From Hyphomicrobiales bacterium (GTDB lineage Bacteria; Pseudomonadota; Alphaproteobacteria; Rhizobiales; Xanthobacteraceae): a stretch of 64,000 bases of DNA. How positions within the stretch are numbered: position 1 is the first letter of the stretch; every line of letters starts with the position of its first letter. Location of the stretch: assembly GCA_021323775.1 (NCBI GenBank), contig JAJPKK010000114.1, positions 1 through 64,000 of the forward strand, given 5' to 3'. The position numbers and the translations under genes are program-made. This document shows, piece by piece, positions 35,352 through 44,729 of the stretch. The notes beneath the pieces are model-generated. The model was not told the origin of the DNA, made no database searches, and saw nothing but the letters and a program-made list of their open reading frames with translations.

Positions 35352-35568
35352 GGTTTCAGCGGATAGATGCGGTCGTATTTAATCGTGTGCGCGGCGCCGT
35401 TGCTCTCGCGATATGCCCGCCGCGTTCGATCACAAACCCGCCCTTGCCTGATTGCGCGGTCGGGCAGTCCTGCGCATCTGCGGGCGCTGGCGGCCGTGCA
35501 TAAACGGCCGCCCCCGCGAGCGCCGCCGAAAGTGCGCACGATCGTACAGATAAGCGGCTGCGGTGCAT
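35348..35568 (-). pseudogene. Remnant of a small exported protein gene
   Basis: A leader-like start (MHRSRLSVRSCALSAALAGA) is followed by DCPTAQSGKGGFVIERG. After about residue 50 the meaningful continuation seems to move to the next frame, where it reads TIKYDRIYPLKP before a stop at 35348. I believe relatives carry a longer exported protein at this place, beside TIGR02302, with a CPTA...GFVVERG start and a similar FPLKP-type end. If so, this copy has lost its middle. If not, it is a 70-aa hypothetical protein. Confidence 0.4.
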
Positions 35569-35605
35569 GGCGGCGCTCCCCCCAAAGCGCTGCGTGCTCT
35601 GGCGC

Positions 35606-38221
35606 TCAATAATCCTTCAGCAAGCGCTCGATGTAGTCGAGTTCGAGCTGTGGCCGGAACGCTTCGCCGAAGCGACGGCGAAGTTCTTCGAGGATCCGGC
35701 GTGCGCGCTGGGCATCGATCTCGCCCGGCACCTTGACGGTGGTGTCGTCGCCGTAATCGCGTCCTCGCAGAGGCCGGCCGAGCGGATCGGTCTCCTGTTC
35801 GGCGCGATTTGCCGGACCAAGGCGGCCGGGCTGGCCGTAGGGTCCCGGCCCTTGCCCCATCTGCTGCTGAAGCTGCTGCGCCAACCCCTGCGCGCCCCTG
35901 CGCATGGCGTCGATGGCGCGGCCCTGGCCGTCGATGGCGCGGTCCGAATTGCCCTCGCCGAGCGCATTTTCCGCATCGCCCATCGCGCCGTCGGCATCAG
36001 CCAGATCGTCGCCATCCTGACCCTGCTGACCCTGCTGACCTGGCTGGCCGCCCTGTTGTCCCTCCTGACCCTTCTGGTTCTGGCCAAGGCCGCGCTTCTT
36101 CATCTCTTCGAGGAACTTTCTCAATTGCTCGCGAAGCGCCTGCTGGCTCTCGCGCAGCTCGCTGAAGGCGTTCGGATCGCCCTGTTGTTGCCCTTGCTGA
36201 CCCTGCTGACCGCGCTGTCCTCGCTGACCGCGGCGCTGGTCCTGGCCCTGACGGAAGGTCTTGTCGCGCAACTGCTGCTGCTTGCGGATCATGTCGCCGA
36301 GCTCATCGAGCATCGACATCATGTCGTTATCCATATCCTGGCCATTCTGCCCCGGCCGCGCCATCTGCAGGTTCTGCATCATCTGCGCGAGCTGATCGAG
36401 GAGCTGCCGGGCGGCGTCGCGATTGCCGGACTTGGCGAGCTGCTCCATGCGGTCGAGCAGGCTCTTGAGGTCCTGAGACCGCAGCATGCGCGTATTGGGA
36501 TCGAGCGGGCGCGCCATCTGCGGGTTCTTGCGCATCTCTTCGGCGAGCGCCTGGAGGAACTGGTTCATGGCGGCGCGCAACTCGTCCATGAGCCGCTTGA
36601 GCTCCTCGTCGCTGGCGCCGCGTTCGAGCGCGTTGCGCAGCGCTTCCTCGGCGTTGCGCAGGCGCGCCGCAGCGTCCGACATGTTGCCGTCCTCAAGCAT
36701 GGTGGCGTAGGCCCACATCTCCTTCACCACCTCGCGCAGATCGTCGTCGCTCTTGGCTTGCGCCAACTGCCAGTACAGCGCCCGCAGACCCAGGTATTGA
36801 CCAAGCTCCGGCATGAATTTTTCCGGCGCCATGGCGAGCGCGTCGAGGGCGATCAGCACGCGGTCCCGGTTCTCGGCGTCCATCGCCAGCTCGCGCCGCT
36901 GCTCGATGACGGCGCGCGCAAGCTGCTTGACGAACGGACGCTCCGGCAAACGGAAGGTATGCGGCGCGCTGGTCCCTTCGTTGTTGGCCTCGTCGCGCGC
37001 CGTGAGCGTCATCGTGACCTCGGCGCCGGCCCAGGGGTGATCGCTCAGATCCTTGGTGGTCTGACCGACGCCGTTCTTGACCCGCGCTTGCGGGAGAACC
37101 AACTGCATCTCGGGCGGGTCGAAAAGCGGGTGCGGTCCCGGGGCATTGCCGCCGTTCGCAGCATCGGCCGCGTTCTTAAGGGCGAACAATGCCTTGGCTT
37201 CGACCACGCCGTAATCGTCTTCCATCTTGTAGTTAAGCTGCAGGGATCCGCTCGGCTGGGACTCCGGATCCTTGGTGAGCGCGATCGCCGGCGGCTTGTC
37301 GGGTATGGCGTTGAACGCATAGGTGAGGTCTTCATTGCCCAAGCCGCGCACGGTCGCAGTGCCGCGCTCATTGATGAGGTAGCGGTGTTCCTCAGTGCCG
37401 CTCGGCGCCTGCGGACGCTGCTCGGCGGGTACCTCAGCAACCCCGCCGGTCGTCGCCACGTTGAATTGGACCTTGCCGCTTGCCCGGATTACCAGGACGC
37501 TCCCGGCCGGGACTGAGACGGCGGCGACCGAGGTTTCGGCGCGTTCGCCTGGCCGCAAACCGGGCAGAATGACAGGAGGCTTTGCGGTGTAGGTCGGCGG
37601 CGACACCCAGGCATCGAGCCGGAAATTCGCCGGCACCACGACGCCATGCCAATCGAACGCCGCCGCGATGCGGCGCCAGCGGTCGCCTCCGGCCGCAATG
37701 AAGGTCGTCACTACAAGCATCAGCACGAGGGCGCGTACGGCGACCGGATCGAACAGGTCGAGGCGAGGCGCCGGCCGGCCGGCTCTGAGGGTGCGCGCCG
37801 CCAGCAGGGCGCGCTCGACATGGGCGCGCCAGAGCGCCGTTGACCAGGGGTCAGACTTCGGCGTCGCAAGTTCGTCCCCGATCGTCGTTGCCAGGCGATG
37901 GGGCAGACCAGCGTTACGGTCGAGCCTGCGCAGGCCGTCATAGCGAGAGGGAAAGCGCACGCGGACCAGCGGCACGCACGCGACCGCAGCCAGCACAACG
38001 AAGCCGCACAGCGCGACGGCGCGCCCCGTCGCCGGCAGCCACAGCCAGAGGCCGAGCCACGAAACGGCAAGGAAAATTCCGGCCGCGGTGGCGAGCGTCG
38101 CAATCGGCGGCCAGAGCCGCTCCCAGAAGATCGTCCATCGAGCCCGGCGGAGCGCGCGCTCCAGAACATCGCCTGCATCCGGCAGGCGCGACGCATTATG
38201 GACGCTGCTGGCCTCAGTCAC
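35606..38221 (-). CDS. TIGR02302 / DUF4175-family membrane protein
   Basis: An 871-residue protein of the alphaproteobacterial TIGR02302 family. Two hydrophobic helices near the N-terminus (about residues 38-85) and one near 165 anchor it. A large extracytoplasmic part follows with beta-domain blocks (DAWVSPPTYTAKPPVILPGL; RYLINERGTATVRGLG) and long charged helices with many Met and Gln (about 450-640). A Gln/Gly-rich repeat (RGQRGQRGQQGQQGQQQG, and later QPGQQGQQGQDG) separates these from a C-terminal block RRILEELRRRFGEAFRPQ. The role is unknown. It lies downstream of lysA on the same strand, an arrangement I believe is conserved in this order. Confidence 0.85.
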   Translation of the reverse strand: MTEASSVHNASRLPDAGDVLERALRRARWTIFWERLWPPIATLATAAGIFLAVSWLGLWLWLPATGRAVALCGFVVLAAVACVPLVRVRFPSRYDGLRRLDRNAGLPHRLATTIGDELATPKSDPWSTALWRAHVERALLAARTLRAGRPAPRLDLFDPVAVRALVLMLVVTTFIAAGGDRWRRIAAAFDWHGVVVPANFRLDAWVSPPTYTAKPPVILPGLRPGERAETSVAAVSVPAGSVLVIRASGKVQFNVATTGGVAEVPAEQRPQAPSGTEEHRYLINERGTATVRGLGNEDLTYAFNAIPDKPPAIALTKDPESQPSGSLQLNYKMEDDYGVVEAKALFALKNAADAANGGNAPGPHPLFDPPEMQLVLPQARVKNGVGQTTKDLSDHPWAGAEVTMTLTARDEANNEGTSAPHTFRLPERPFVKQLARAVIEQRRELAMDAENRDRVLIALDALAMAPEKFMPELGQYLGLRALYWQLAQAKSDDDLREVVKEMWAYATMLEDGNMSDAAARLRNAEEALRNALERGASDEELKRLMDELRAAMNQFLQALAEEMRKNPQMARPLDPNTRMLRSQDLKSLLDRMEQLAKSGNRDAARQLLDQLAQMMQNLQMARPGQNGQDMDNDMMSMLDELGDMIRKQQQLRDKTFRQGQDQRRGQRGQRGQQGQQGQQQGDPNAFSELRESQQALREQLRKFLEEMKKRGLGQNQKGQEGQQGGQPGQQGQQGQDGDDLADADGAMGDAENALGEGNSDRAIDGQGRAIDAMRRGAQGLAQQLQQQMGQGPGPYGQPGRLGPANRAEQETDPLGRPLRGRDYGDDTTVKVPGEIDAQRARRILEELRRRFGEAFRPQLELDYIERLLKDY

Positions 38222-38404
38222 GCGATGTCTCCCAGATCTGTCAAGAGTTCAACGAATATCCTCACACAGAACAACGCCAACACAAAGACTAATATAGCAC
38301 GGCTGCGGGCAAAGTTCCGGTCAATTGATCGGCAACCGCGTCAAATCATCGATAAACGCGCAGTGAATCCCGCAGATCGCCTAAAGTTGTGGCTTAACCG
38401 ACGG

Positions 38405-39676
38405 TTAAGGCTGGTCCCAATCCGGTATGCGATCGCGGCTAATGAGCTCTGCGGCTTCGACGCGGGGCCGCACGACGGCAAAACGGTCGCCCTTTACCAT
38501 AATTTCGGGGATCAGCGGCCGCGTATTGTAGGTCCCGGCCTGCACAGCCCCGTAGGCGCCCGCCGTCATCACGGCGAGGAGATCGCCTGGCGCCGGCTCG
38601 ACCATTTCGCGGTCCAGCGCGAGAAAATCCCCGGACTCGCACACTGGCCCGACCACGTCTGCGACGACGCGCGAAGCATCCGCCGCCGGCTCCGTGACCG
38701 GAATGATGTCGTGATGGGCGTCATAGAGAGTGGGCCTGATGAGATCGTTCATGGCGGCGTCAACGATGATGAAGGTCTTGGCCTCGCCGCGCTTCACGTA
38801 GAGCACCCGCGTCACCATGATTCCGGCATTGCCGACGATCAGGCGGCCCGGCTCGAAAATAAGCGTGCAGTCAAGCGAACGCGTCGCCCGTTTGACGACC
38901 TCTGCATAGGCGGCAGGGTCCGGCGGCGGCTCGTTGTCGTGACGATATGGAATGCCGAGGCCGCCGCCGAGATCGACATGTTCAATCCGGTGCCCGTCGG
39001 CGCGAAGCGTGCGCACGAACTCGGATAACAGCACAAAGGCGTCGTCGAAAGGCTGCAGTTCCGTGATCTGGCTGCCGATATGCATGTCGACGCCAGTGAC
39101 CCGCACGCCCGGCAGTTTGGCCGCATGAGCATAGATCTCGCGGGCGCGGCTGATTGGAATGCCGAACTTGTTTTCCGATTTGCCGGTCGCGATCTTGGCG
39201 TGGGTTCTGGCGTCCACATCCGGATTGACCCGCAGCGAAATGGCGGCCCGCCGGCCTTTCCGGGCGGCGACCCGCGAGAGCAATTCGAGTTCGGGTTCGG
39301 ATTCGACGTTCACGCACAGGATATCGGCGTCGACGGCTGCAGCAAGTTCGCGCTCGCTCTTCCCGATGCCGGAGAACATGATCTTATCCGGGGGGATGCC
39401 CGCCGCGAGAGCCCGCGCCAATTCCCCGCCCGAGACCACATCGGCTCCGGCGCCGAGCCTTGCCAGCGTTGCGACCACTGCCTGGTTGGAATTCGCCTTC
39501 ATGGCGTAGCACACGAGCGCCCGCACGTCCGTGAAAGCGCCGGCGAAAACCTTATAGTGCCGCGTCAGGGTTGCGGTGGAATAACAGTAGAACGGCGTGC
39601 CGACATCAGCGGCAATGCGGTCGAGGGAGACATCTTCGGCGTGAAGCACGCGGGCCCGGTAGGTGAAGTGGTGCAT
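38405..39676 (-). CDS. lysA: Diaminopimelate decarboxylase
   Basis: The last enzyme of lysine synthesis, decarboxylating meso-diaminopimelate with PLP. The PLP lysine is in VCYAMKANSNQAVVATL (about residue 60). The glycine loop DLGGGLGIPYRHD, the block FEPGRLIVGNAGIMVTRVL and the Cys/Glu block VGPVCESGDFLALDREM are all intact. The length of 423 aa is normal. A small palindrome (CTTAACCgacGGTTAAG, 38393-38409) contains the stop codon. The 183 bases between lysA and the TIGR02302 start hold no other gene. argH, often upstream of lysA in relatives, is not here. Confidence 0.92.
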   Translation of the reverse strand: MHHFTYRARVLHAEDVSLDRIAADVGTPFYCYSTATLTRHYKVFAGAFTDVRALVCYAMKANSNQAVVATLARLGAGADVVSGGELARALAAGIPPDKIMFSGIGKSERELAAAVDADILCVNVESEPELELLSRVAARKGRRAAISLRVNPDVDARTHAKIATGKSENKFGIPISRAREIYAHAAKLPGVRVTGVDMHIGSQITELQPFDDAFVLLSEFVRTLRADGHRIEHVDLGGGLGIPYRHDNEPPPDPAAYAEVVKRATRSLDCTLIFEPGRLIVGNAGIMVTRVLYVKRGEAKTFIIVDAAMNDLIRPTLYDAHHDIIPVTEPAADASRVVADVVGPVCESGDFLALDREMVEPAPGDLLAVMTAGAYGAVQAGTYNTRPLIPEIMVKGDRFAVVRPRVEAAELISRDRIPDWDQP

Positions 39677-39822
39677 GGTGCAGCGCAGGACGACGATATC
39701 AGCGGTCCGTATAGCACGAGATTTGAAAGAGCATTTGCAAAACGCAGCTAACTCCGCGGCGGTCGCGCGCAGCGCCGGCCTCAGCTATAGATCGGCATTC
39801 GCGAACCAGGGGAGTGACGCCG

Positions 39823-40665
39823 ATGCCTCGTGCCAAATCGCCTCATACCAAGTCGTCTCGTGCCGCGTCCATCTATTTTGCGACGCTTCTTCTTGCTGTG
39901 GCCATTAGCATCAATGCGCCCTCGATCGCGAATGCCGCCAGTGACCTCGACCGCGCCTATCGGACGATCGCAGGAAAGAGACTCGTTGATCTCACCCACA
40001 GTTTTGGTCCCGACACGCCGGTCTGGTCAGGCTTCGGTCAGGCCAAAATGACGCCGGCGGCCGATCCGAAGACCCATGAGCCCTATACGATCCCGAAGGA
40101 CGGCTTCCGCGCCACCTTCTACGAAATGGTCGGCCAGTACGGTACCCATGTGGACCCGCCGGCGCATTTCGCCGAGAACGGCATCACCATGGATAAGATC
40201 CCCCTGAAGGAGATGATCCTGCCGCTCGTCGTGCTGGACGACACGCGCTTTCTCGCCAAAGACCCGAACCACGCCTTCTCGGTCGCCGACCTTCTCGCCT
40301 GGGAAAAAGCTCACGGACGGGTCCCCAAGGGCGCCTTCGCGGCGCTGCGCACCGACATGTACAAGGACTGGGACGCCAATCCGGAGCGCTTCAAGCGCAG
40401 CGAATTCCCGGCCTGGTCGCTGGAAACCGTGAAGTTCCTGATCGAGAAGCGCGGCGTCACGGCGATCGGTCATGAGTCTATGGACACCGACACCACCGAG
40501 AAGATGGAGTCGGAAACCTATATCCTGCAGCATGGCCATTTCCAGATCGAGGTCATGGCGAATCTCGACCAGGTGCCGGCCCGGGGCGCGCTCATCGTGG
40601 TGACATGGCCGAAGGTGAAGGACGGCCTCGGTTTTCCGGCGCGGGCCTTTGCGATACTGCCGTGA
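39823..40665 (+). CDS. Exported cyclase-family (kynurenine formamidase-like) metal hydrolase
   Basis: A 280-residue protein of the PF04199 cyclase family, which hydrolyses formamides, cyclic imides or similar bonds with bound metals. The leader (YFATLLLAVAISINAPSIANA) predicts export. The family motif is VGQYGTHVDPPAHFAENG, where the first His of the usual HxGTHxDxPxH is Tyr-shifted. Other blocks are KRLVDLTHSFGPDTPVWSGF and AIGHESMDTD. An AGGGGAG ribosome-binding site is 8 bases from the ATG at 39823. A GTG three codons upstream would place the ribosome-binding site inside the start, so it was not chosen. The substrate is unknown. Confidence 0.83.
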   Translation: MPRAKSPHTKSSRAASIYFATLLLAVAISINAPSIANAASDLDRAYRTIAGKRLVDLTHSFGPDTPVWSGFGQAKMTPAADPKTHEPYTIPKDGFRATFYEMVGQYGTHVDPPAHFAENGITMDKIPLKEMILPLVVLDDTRFLAKDPNHAFSVADLLAWEKAHGRVPKGAFAALRTDMYKDWDANPERFKRSEFPAWSLETVKFLIEKRGVTAIGHESMDTDTTEKMESETYILQHGHFQIEVMANLDQVPARGALIVVTWPKVKDGLGFPARAFAILP

Positions 40666-40683
40666 CGCTGGCGAGACCCGGCC

Positions 40684-41196
40684 TTAGTGCTGCCTGCCCT
40701 CGCCGCTGACGCGATCCGCGATTGCGAGAAGCAGCATGGTGAGTGCGAAGCTCAGCAGAATTGCCACCACCCATACGAGCTTCGCGCTGTCGGCCTGCCG
40801 GTCGATGTCGGCAAACCATTCCAGCACGTTGACCGCCGCGATCGCGACGATCGAGCCGAGCAGCTTCTGCTTGAGTCCCGCGAATCCGATACGCACCAGA
40901 CCGGGCGGCCAGCCTGGGTGTTCGGTGTAGTCGATCGGCGCGACGAAGTTTTCATAGCTCGAGCAGATGACGATCACGACCAGGTTCGCGGTGAGGGTGA
41001 GATCGACGAGACCGAGAAGGCCGGTAATTGTCTCCGTCGAGTCAGCGGCCTGGACGTGGAGCGCGAATTCGACGAGCTTCATGGCGAATTTGAAGATGAG
41101 GGCGGCGAGCCCGGCGATCAGGCCGAACAGGAACGGTACGACCAGCCACCGGCTGCCGAAGGCAATCAGTTCGATCAAACGGGCGATCTTGTTCAT
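40684..41196 (-). CDS. yqhA: UPF0114/YqhA-family membrane protein
   Basis: A 170-residue inner-membrane protein of the TIGR00645/YqhA family, of unknown function. Four hydrophobic segments are seen (about 15-40, 55-85, 105-125, 140-160). The family-typical blocks SRWLVVPFLFGLIAGLAAL and ANLVVIVICSSYENFVAPID are present. It converges on the cyclase gene, with 18 bases between the stops, and stands 48 bases downstream of a phosphotransferase remnant. Confidence 0.85.
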   Translation of the reverse strand: MNKIARLIELIAFGSRWLVVPFLFGLIAGLAALIFKFAMKLVEFALHVQAADSTETITGLLGLVDLTLTANLVVIVICSSYENFVAPIDYTEHPGWPPGLVRIGFAGLKQKLLGSIVAIAAVNVLEWFADIDRQADSAKLVWVVAILLSFALTMLLLAIADRVSGEGRQH

Positions 41197-41244
41197 TTAG
41201 GGCATGGCTCGCAGTCGGATGGGAAAGGCAGAGGTTGCTCGCGG

Positions 41245-41892
41245 TCAGAGATACAATTGCGCGGCGGCGATCTCCGCCACCACGAGGGCCGTGTCAGGCG
41301 GCGCGCCATTGCCAATATGCCATACCGCTGAAAGCCCGGCCCACGCCAGAACCCACCTTAGCAGCCGCTTGCGTTCAAGTCCCGCAGCGTCAGCCACGAC
41401 CTCAATCTGCCGGGCAAGCCGGCTTGGCGCCCTCGCAGTCTCATGGTCGGGATTGCAGAAAAGGTTGGCATAGTCGAAACAGCGCTCACCTATGAGCCCC
41501 TTCGGGTCGATTGCGAGCCACCCGTGCTCTCCGAAATTGAGGATGTTGCCGTGGGGAACGTCCCCAGGCAGCACCGCAAGCTCTTGCTTCGTGGCGAGCA
41601 GGTCGCGCGCCGTCGCGGCCGAAAGAGCGAGGATGCCGCCTTGCGCCGAAGCGGCCGGCTTCAATTCCTCGAACCATCGCCCAAGCGGAAGCCCACGCCG
41701 GGTCGGATACGGTCTCTGCTGATCGCGACGCAGATACGGTTCACCATGTCGGATGGCGCTTCCCTCACCAAACAGGCCCCAGCCAAGACTTTCACACCCT
41801 GGCCCTTCCCATCCGGCCGGCGCTGGCTTACTTTCATGGGACAGGGCGGCGAGAAAAGCCGCCCCGGCGGTACGAAAAAACCATAAAAGCAA
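41245..41892 (-). pseudogene. Truncated streptomycin/hydroxyurea-type phosphotransferase
   Basis: The C-terminal half resembles the APH(6)/hydroxyurea kinase group: LPGDVPHGNILNFGEHGW, then LAIDPKGLIGERCFDYANLF. The catalytic loop normally begins HGD; here the His is Pro, while the Asp remains. The N-terminal kinase lobe is missing or frameshifted: family-like sequence (SDMVNRICVAISR) lies in another frame around 41700-41760. The open frame is 215 aa, against about 270-280 in relatives. I judge it a decaying gene. A functional divergent protein is less likely. Confidence 0.6.
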
Positions 41893-41991
41893 TTAGCAGC
41901 GCGTCACGACCACCCAGTGTTTGTTGATACCGCAATCGAATCGCCCCGGCGCCCCTGACGCCGCGGGCGACCGAATCAAGGAGGGAACACC

Positions 41992-43839
41992 ATGACCCAT
42001 GTGCGAGGTCTATTGCTGGCCAGCGTTGCGGGCCTTCTCCTGGTTGGGGGCATCGGCAGCGCCTCGGCCGACCAGTTGTTGACCGGCTCGATCACCTCAG
42101 CTTCCGGCCAGAAGCTCGAAGGCGTGCTGGTTTCCGCCAAAAAGGAAGGCTCGACCATCACGACCAGCGTCTACACGGACCAGAACGGCGAGTATTTCTT
42201 CCCCGCGATGGCGGACGGAAAATATCAGGTCTGGGCGCAGACGCTGGGCTTCAAGACCGCCAAGGGCGCGGTCGATCTCACCGCCGCCAGGCACCAGGAC
42301 TTCCAGCTCGCCGCGATCACCGATCCTGAGGAGCGCATTCGCCAGATGCCTCCCGAGATGCTGGCCGCAGCCTTGCCGGAGGAAACCGAGGCCGACGCCA
42401 ACATCAAGCGCATCTTCCACAATCAGTGCACCGGCTGCCACACGCCGGGCTATATCCTGCAATTCAAGTTTGACGAGGCCGGATGGAACAAAGTCATCAA
42501 CCTGATGAAGTTCATCCCCAACTATCCGAGCCCCGACCGCAAGCCGAACGCCATCATCAACTTCAATCAGAAAGAACTCGCAGCCTATCTCGCCCGCGCG
42601 CGCGGCCCCGGCGAAACCTCGATGAAGTTCAAGGACCGACCGCGGCCCACCGGCGAAGCCGCGCGTGTCGTATGGAAGACTTATGAGGTCCCGCTCAACC
42701 CCGATACCGGGATCGCCACGCATGGCGTCAAATACAACCCCAATGACGGTTCCGATTGGAGCCAAGGCGTCACTTCCAGGATCGGTCAGCTGCCCCATGA
42801 CGGCGCCATGGATTTCGACGGCAACCTTTACTACACCGTCAACGCTCCCAATAAGGTGGTCACGATCGGCAAGGTTGACGGCAAGACCGGCGAAGTCAAA
42901 TACCTCAAGGTCGAAAAGCGGGACAGCTCGGGCGCCGCGACCGCCCACGGCATTACCCGCGACGCCAATGGCGACCTTTGGTTCGACATCAATCCGGGCC
43001 GCCGCAGCCTCGGCAAGCTTGAGACCAAGACTGAGAAGATCAGCGTCTATGAAACGCCGCCTCCGATGTCGCCGCTCGGCGGCGCCGTAACCATGGACGT
43101 CGACGGCAAGGGCAAGATCTGGGCCTCGGCTCCGGACGGCGTGGTGATGTTCGATCCGGTGACCGAAAAGTTCACCGACTTCAAGTCGAAGACTCCGTTC
43201 CGGAACGCCAAAGGCACCAACAGCACTTATGGCGCCGCGGGCGACCGCGATGGCAATGGCTGGTGGGCGCAGATGGCCTTCGATACCATCGGCCGGGCCG
43301 AAGTCGCTACCCACTCGACCTCGGAAGTCACGCTGCCCTCGCTCAAGGATGAGGTCGCCCGCCTTCCGGCATCGTCCAAGGCGTTCTATGACAGCTTTGA
43401 CCAGCTCACCAACGGCAACCCGCTGCCGTGGTCGCAAGGTCCGCGGCGCATGGGCACCGACAAGAACGCCGACGTGCTGTGGGTCGGCAATTCCTGGGGC
43501 GCCAGTCTCGCGAGGATCGACACCAAGACCTTGCAGACAACCATCATCCCGTTCCCGGATCCGTCATATCAGCCCTATCACATCGCGGTGGACCAGCATC
43601 ACAATGTGTGGAGCAATATGTGGACGACCGATCGGCTCGCCCGGTACAATCCGGAGAAGTCCGAGTGGACGTTCTTCGACTACCCGCTCCGCGGGACGGA
43701 AGTTCGCCACGTGTCGCTGCTTGAGCGCGACGGCGTGACCAAGGTGATCGTGCCGCTCTATCGGGACAGCCAGATGGGCGCGATGACGCTGCGCAGCGAG
43801 GCCGAGATCGCCGCCCTCAAGGCGCAGGTCGCCCGCTGA
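41992..43839 (+). CDS. Exported fusion: CarboxypepD-like domain, c-type heme site, Vgb-like beta-propeller
   Basis: A 615-residue periplasmic protein. After a leader (ending GSASADQ) comes a beta-sandwich of the carboxypeptidase regulatory-like type (about 30-105; GVLVSAKKEGSTITTSVYTD). Next is a helical segment with one c-type heme motif, CTGCH at residues 146-150. A beta-propeller related to virginiamycin B lyase/NHL proteins follows (about 225-600; ITRDANGDLWFDINP, VDQHHNVWSNMWTTDRLARY). One heme suggests electron transfer tied to a propeller enzyme or sensor. An AGGAGG site precedes the ATG and a strong terminator follows. The redox partner and substrate are unknown. Confidence 0.8.
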   Translation: MTHVRGLLLASVAGLLLVGGIGSASADQLLTGSITSASGQKLEGVLVSAKKEGSTITTSVYTDQNGEYFFPAMADGKYQVWAQTLGFKTAKGAVDLTAARHQDFQLAAITDPEERIRQMPPEMLAAALPEETEADANIKRIFHNQCTGCHTPGYILQFKFDEAGWNKVINLMKFIPNYPSPDRKPNAIINFNQKELAAYLARARGPGETSMKFKDRPRPTGEAARVVWKTYEVPLNPDTGIATHGVKYNPNDGSDWSQGVTSRIGQLPHDGAMDFDGNLYYTVNAPNKVVTIGKVDGKTGEVKYLKVEKRDSSGAATAHGITRDANGDLWFDINPGRRSLGKLETKTEKISVYETPPPMSPLGGAVTMDVDGKGKIWASAPDGVVMFDPVTEKFTDFKSKTPFRNAKGTNSTYGAAGDRDGNGWWAQMAFDTIGRAEVATHSTSEVTLPSLKDEVARLPASSKAFYDSFDQLTNGNPLPWSQGPRRMGTDKNADVLWVGNSWGASLARIDTKTLQTTIIPFPDPSYQPYHIAVDQHHNVWSNMWTTDRLARYNPEKSEWTFFDYPLRGTEVRHVSLLERDGVTKVIVPLYRDSQMGAMTLRSEAEIAALKAQVAR

Positions 43840-43870
43840 GCCGCAGAACCATTCTGCCCCGGTGAAACAG

Positions 43871-43900
43871 TCCGAGCCCCGGACGGGGCTCGGATTTTTT
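43871..43900 (+). terminator. Intrinsic terminator
   Basis: TCCGAGCCCC, GGAC, then GGGGCTCGGA followed by TTTTTT: a perfect GC-rich stem with a tetraloop and a U-run, 32 bases after the heme/propeller gene stop. This is the clearest Rho-independent terminator in the window. Confidence 0.9.
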
Positions 43901-44033
43901 GTGTGCCTTCGCGTTGCGGGAGCTGGTTTTGAGGGGGCCACGCCCTCCCGCAGCCTCACAAAGCGGCAATTTTGGACTTATCTATGCCGCCGAACGAGTT
44001 CCGCTCGCTTTCCGAGACGAGGGACGACCTGGC

Positions 44034-44729
44034 ATGTCAAACTTCAATATCGGCTTTGTCATCTTCCGCGATCTGACGCAGCTTGACTTTACAGGCCCTT
44101 TGCAGGTCCTCGCCAGACTGCCGGGAGCCGCGACTCGCATCGTCGCAAAATCGATGGCTCCCGTGCCCAGCGATTGCGGGCTCAGCCTCGTGCCGACGCA
44201 CACTTTCGCGGATTGTCCGCCCCTTGATCTGATCTGCATTCCCGGAGGAGTGAGCGGCGTCGTTGGGGCGATCGGCGACCGCGAGACCCTCGATTTCGTG
44301 CGCCTGCGGGCGAGTAGCGCAAAGTATGTCACCTCCGTTTGCACCGGCGCGTTCGTTCTTGGCGCTGCCGGCCTGCTCCAAGGCCGACGAGTAGCGACTC
44401 ATTGGGCCTACACAGATCTCTTGTCTCTTTTCGGAGCCACATACGAGAAGGCAAGGATTGTAAGAGACGGCAACTTGATCACCGCAGGAGGCGTCACGGC
44501 AGGCATCGATTTCGGGCTGAGCGTCGCAGCGGAAATTGCCGGCGAGGAAGCGGCCCGCACGATCCAGCTCGGCCTCGAGTATGATCCCGAGCCCCCATTC
44601 GATTCGGGCCACCCCGATCGAGCGCCGAAAGCGGTCAAAACGGCCTTGTTCGGCCGCTATGAGAAGGCCCGGTCGGCCCTTCGGGCCGCCATCCGGCAAA
44701 CGGCAAACCAAAGCGAGGGAGCCCAATGA
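44034..44729 (+). CDS. DJ-1/PfpI-family protein, isonitrile-hydratase-like
   Basis: A 231-residue DJ-1/PfpI domain protein without an AraC-type DNA-binding tail. The N-terminal FVIFRDLTQLDFTGPLQV contains the Asp conserved in isonitrile hydratases. The nucleophile elbow is YVTSVCTGAFVLGAAGLL, with Cys followed by Thr, again as in isonitrile hydratase (InhA). This makes a small-molecule hydratase or hydrolase more likely than a chaperone. A longer frame adds 45 residues reaching back into the terminator, so the ATG at MSNFNIGF was chosen. It overlaps the next gene by ATGA. Confidence 0.8.
   Translation: MSNFNIGFVIFRDLTQLDFTGPLQVLARLPGAATRIVAKSMAPVPSDCGLSLVPTHTFADCPPLDLICIPGGVSGVVGAIGDRETLDFVRLRASSAKYVTSVCTGAFVLGAAGLLQGRRVATHWAYTDLLSLFGATYEKARIVRDGNLITAGGVTAGIDFGLSVAAEIAGEEAARTIQLGLEYDPEPPFDSGHPDRAPKAVKTALFGRYEKARSALRAAIRQTANQSEGAQ

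Noticed and set aside
35567-37516. A 649-codon open frame on the plus strand, rich in Leu
   Set aside because: It is antisense to the TIGR02302 gene; Gln/Gly-rich coding on one strand gives a long Leu-rich frame on the other. No start signal or known motif.
42097-43437. A 446-codon minus-strand frame
   Set aside because: It is the antisense of the heme/propeller gene, with shadow composition and no motifs.
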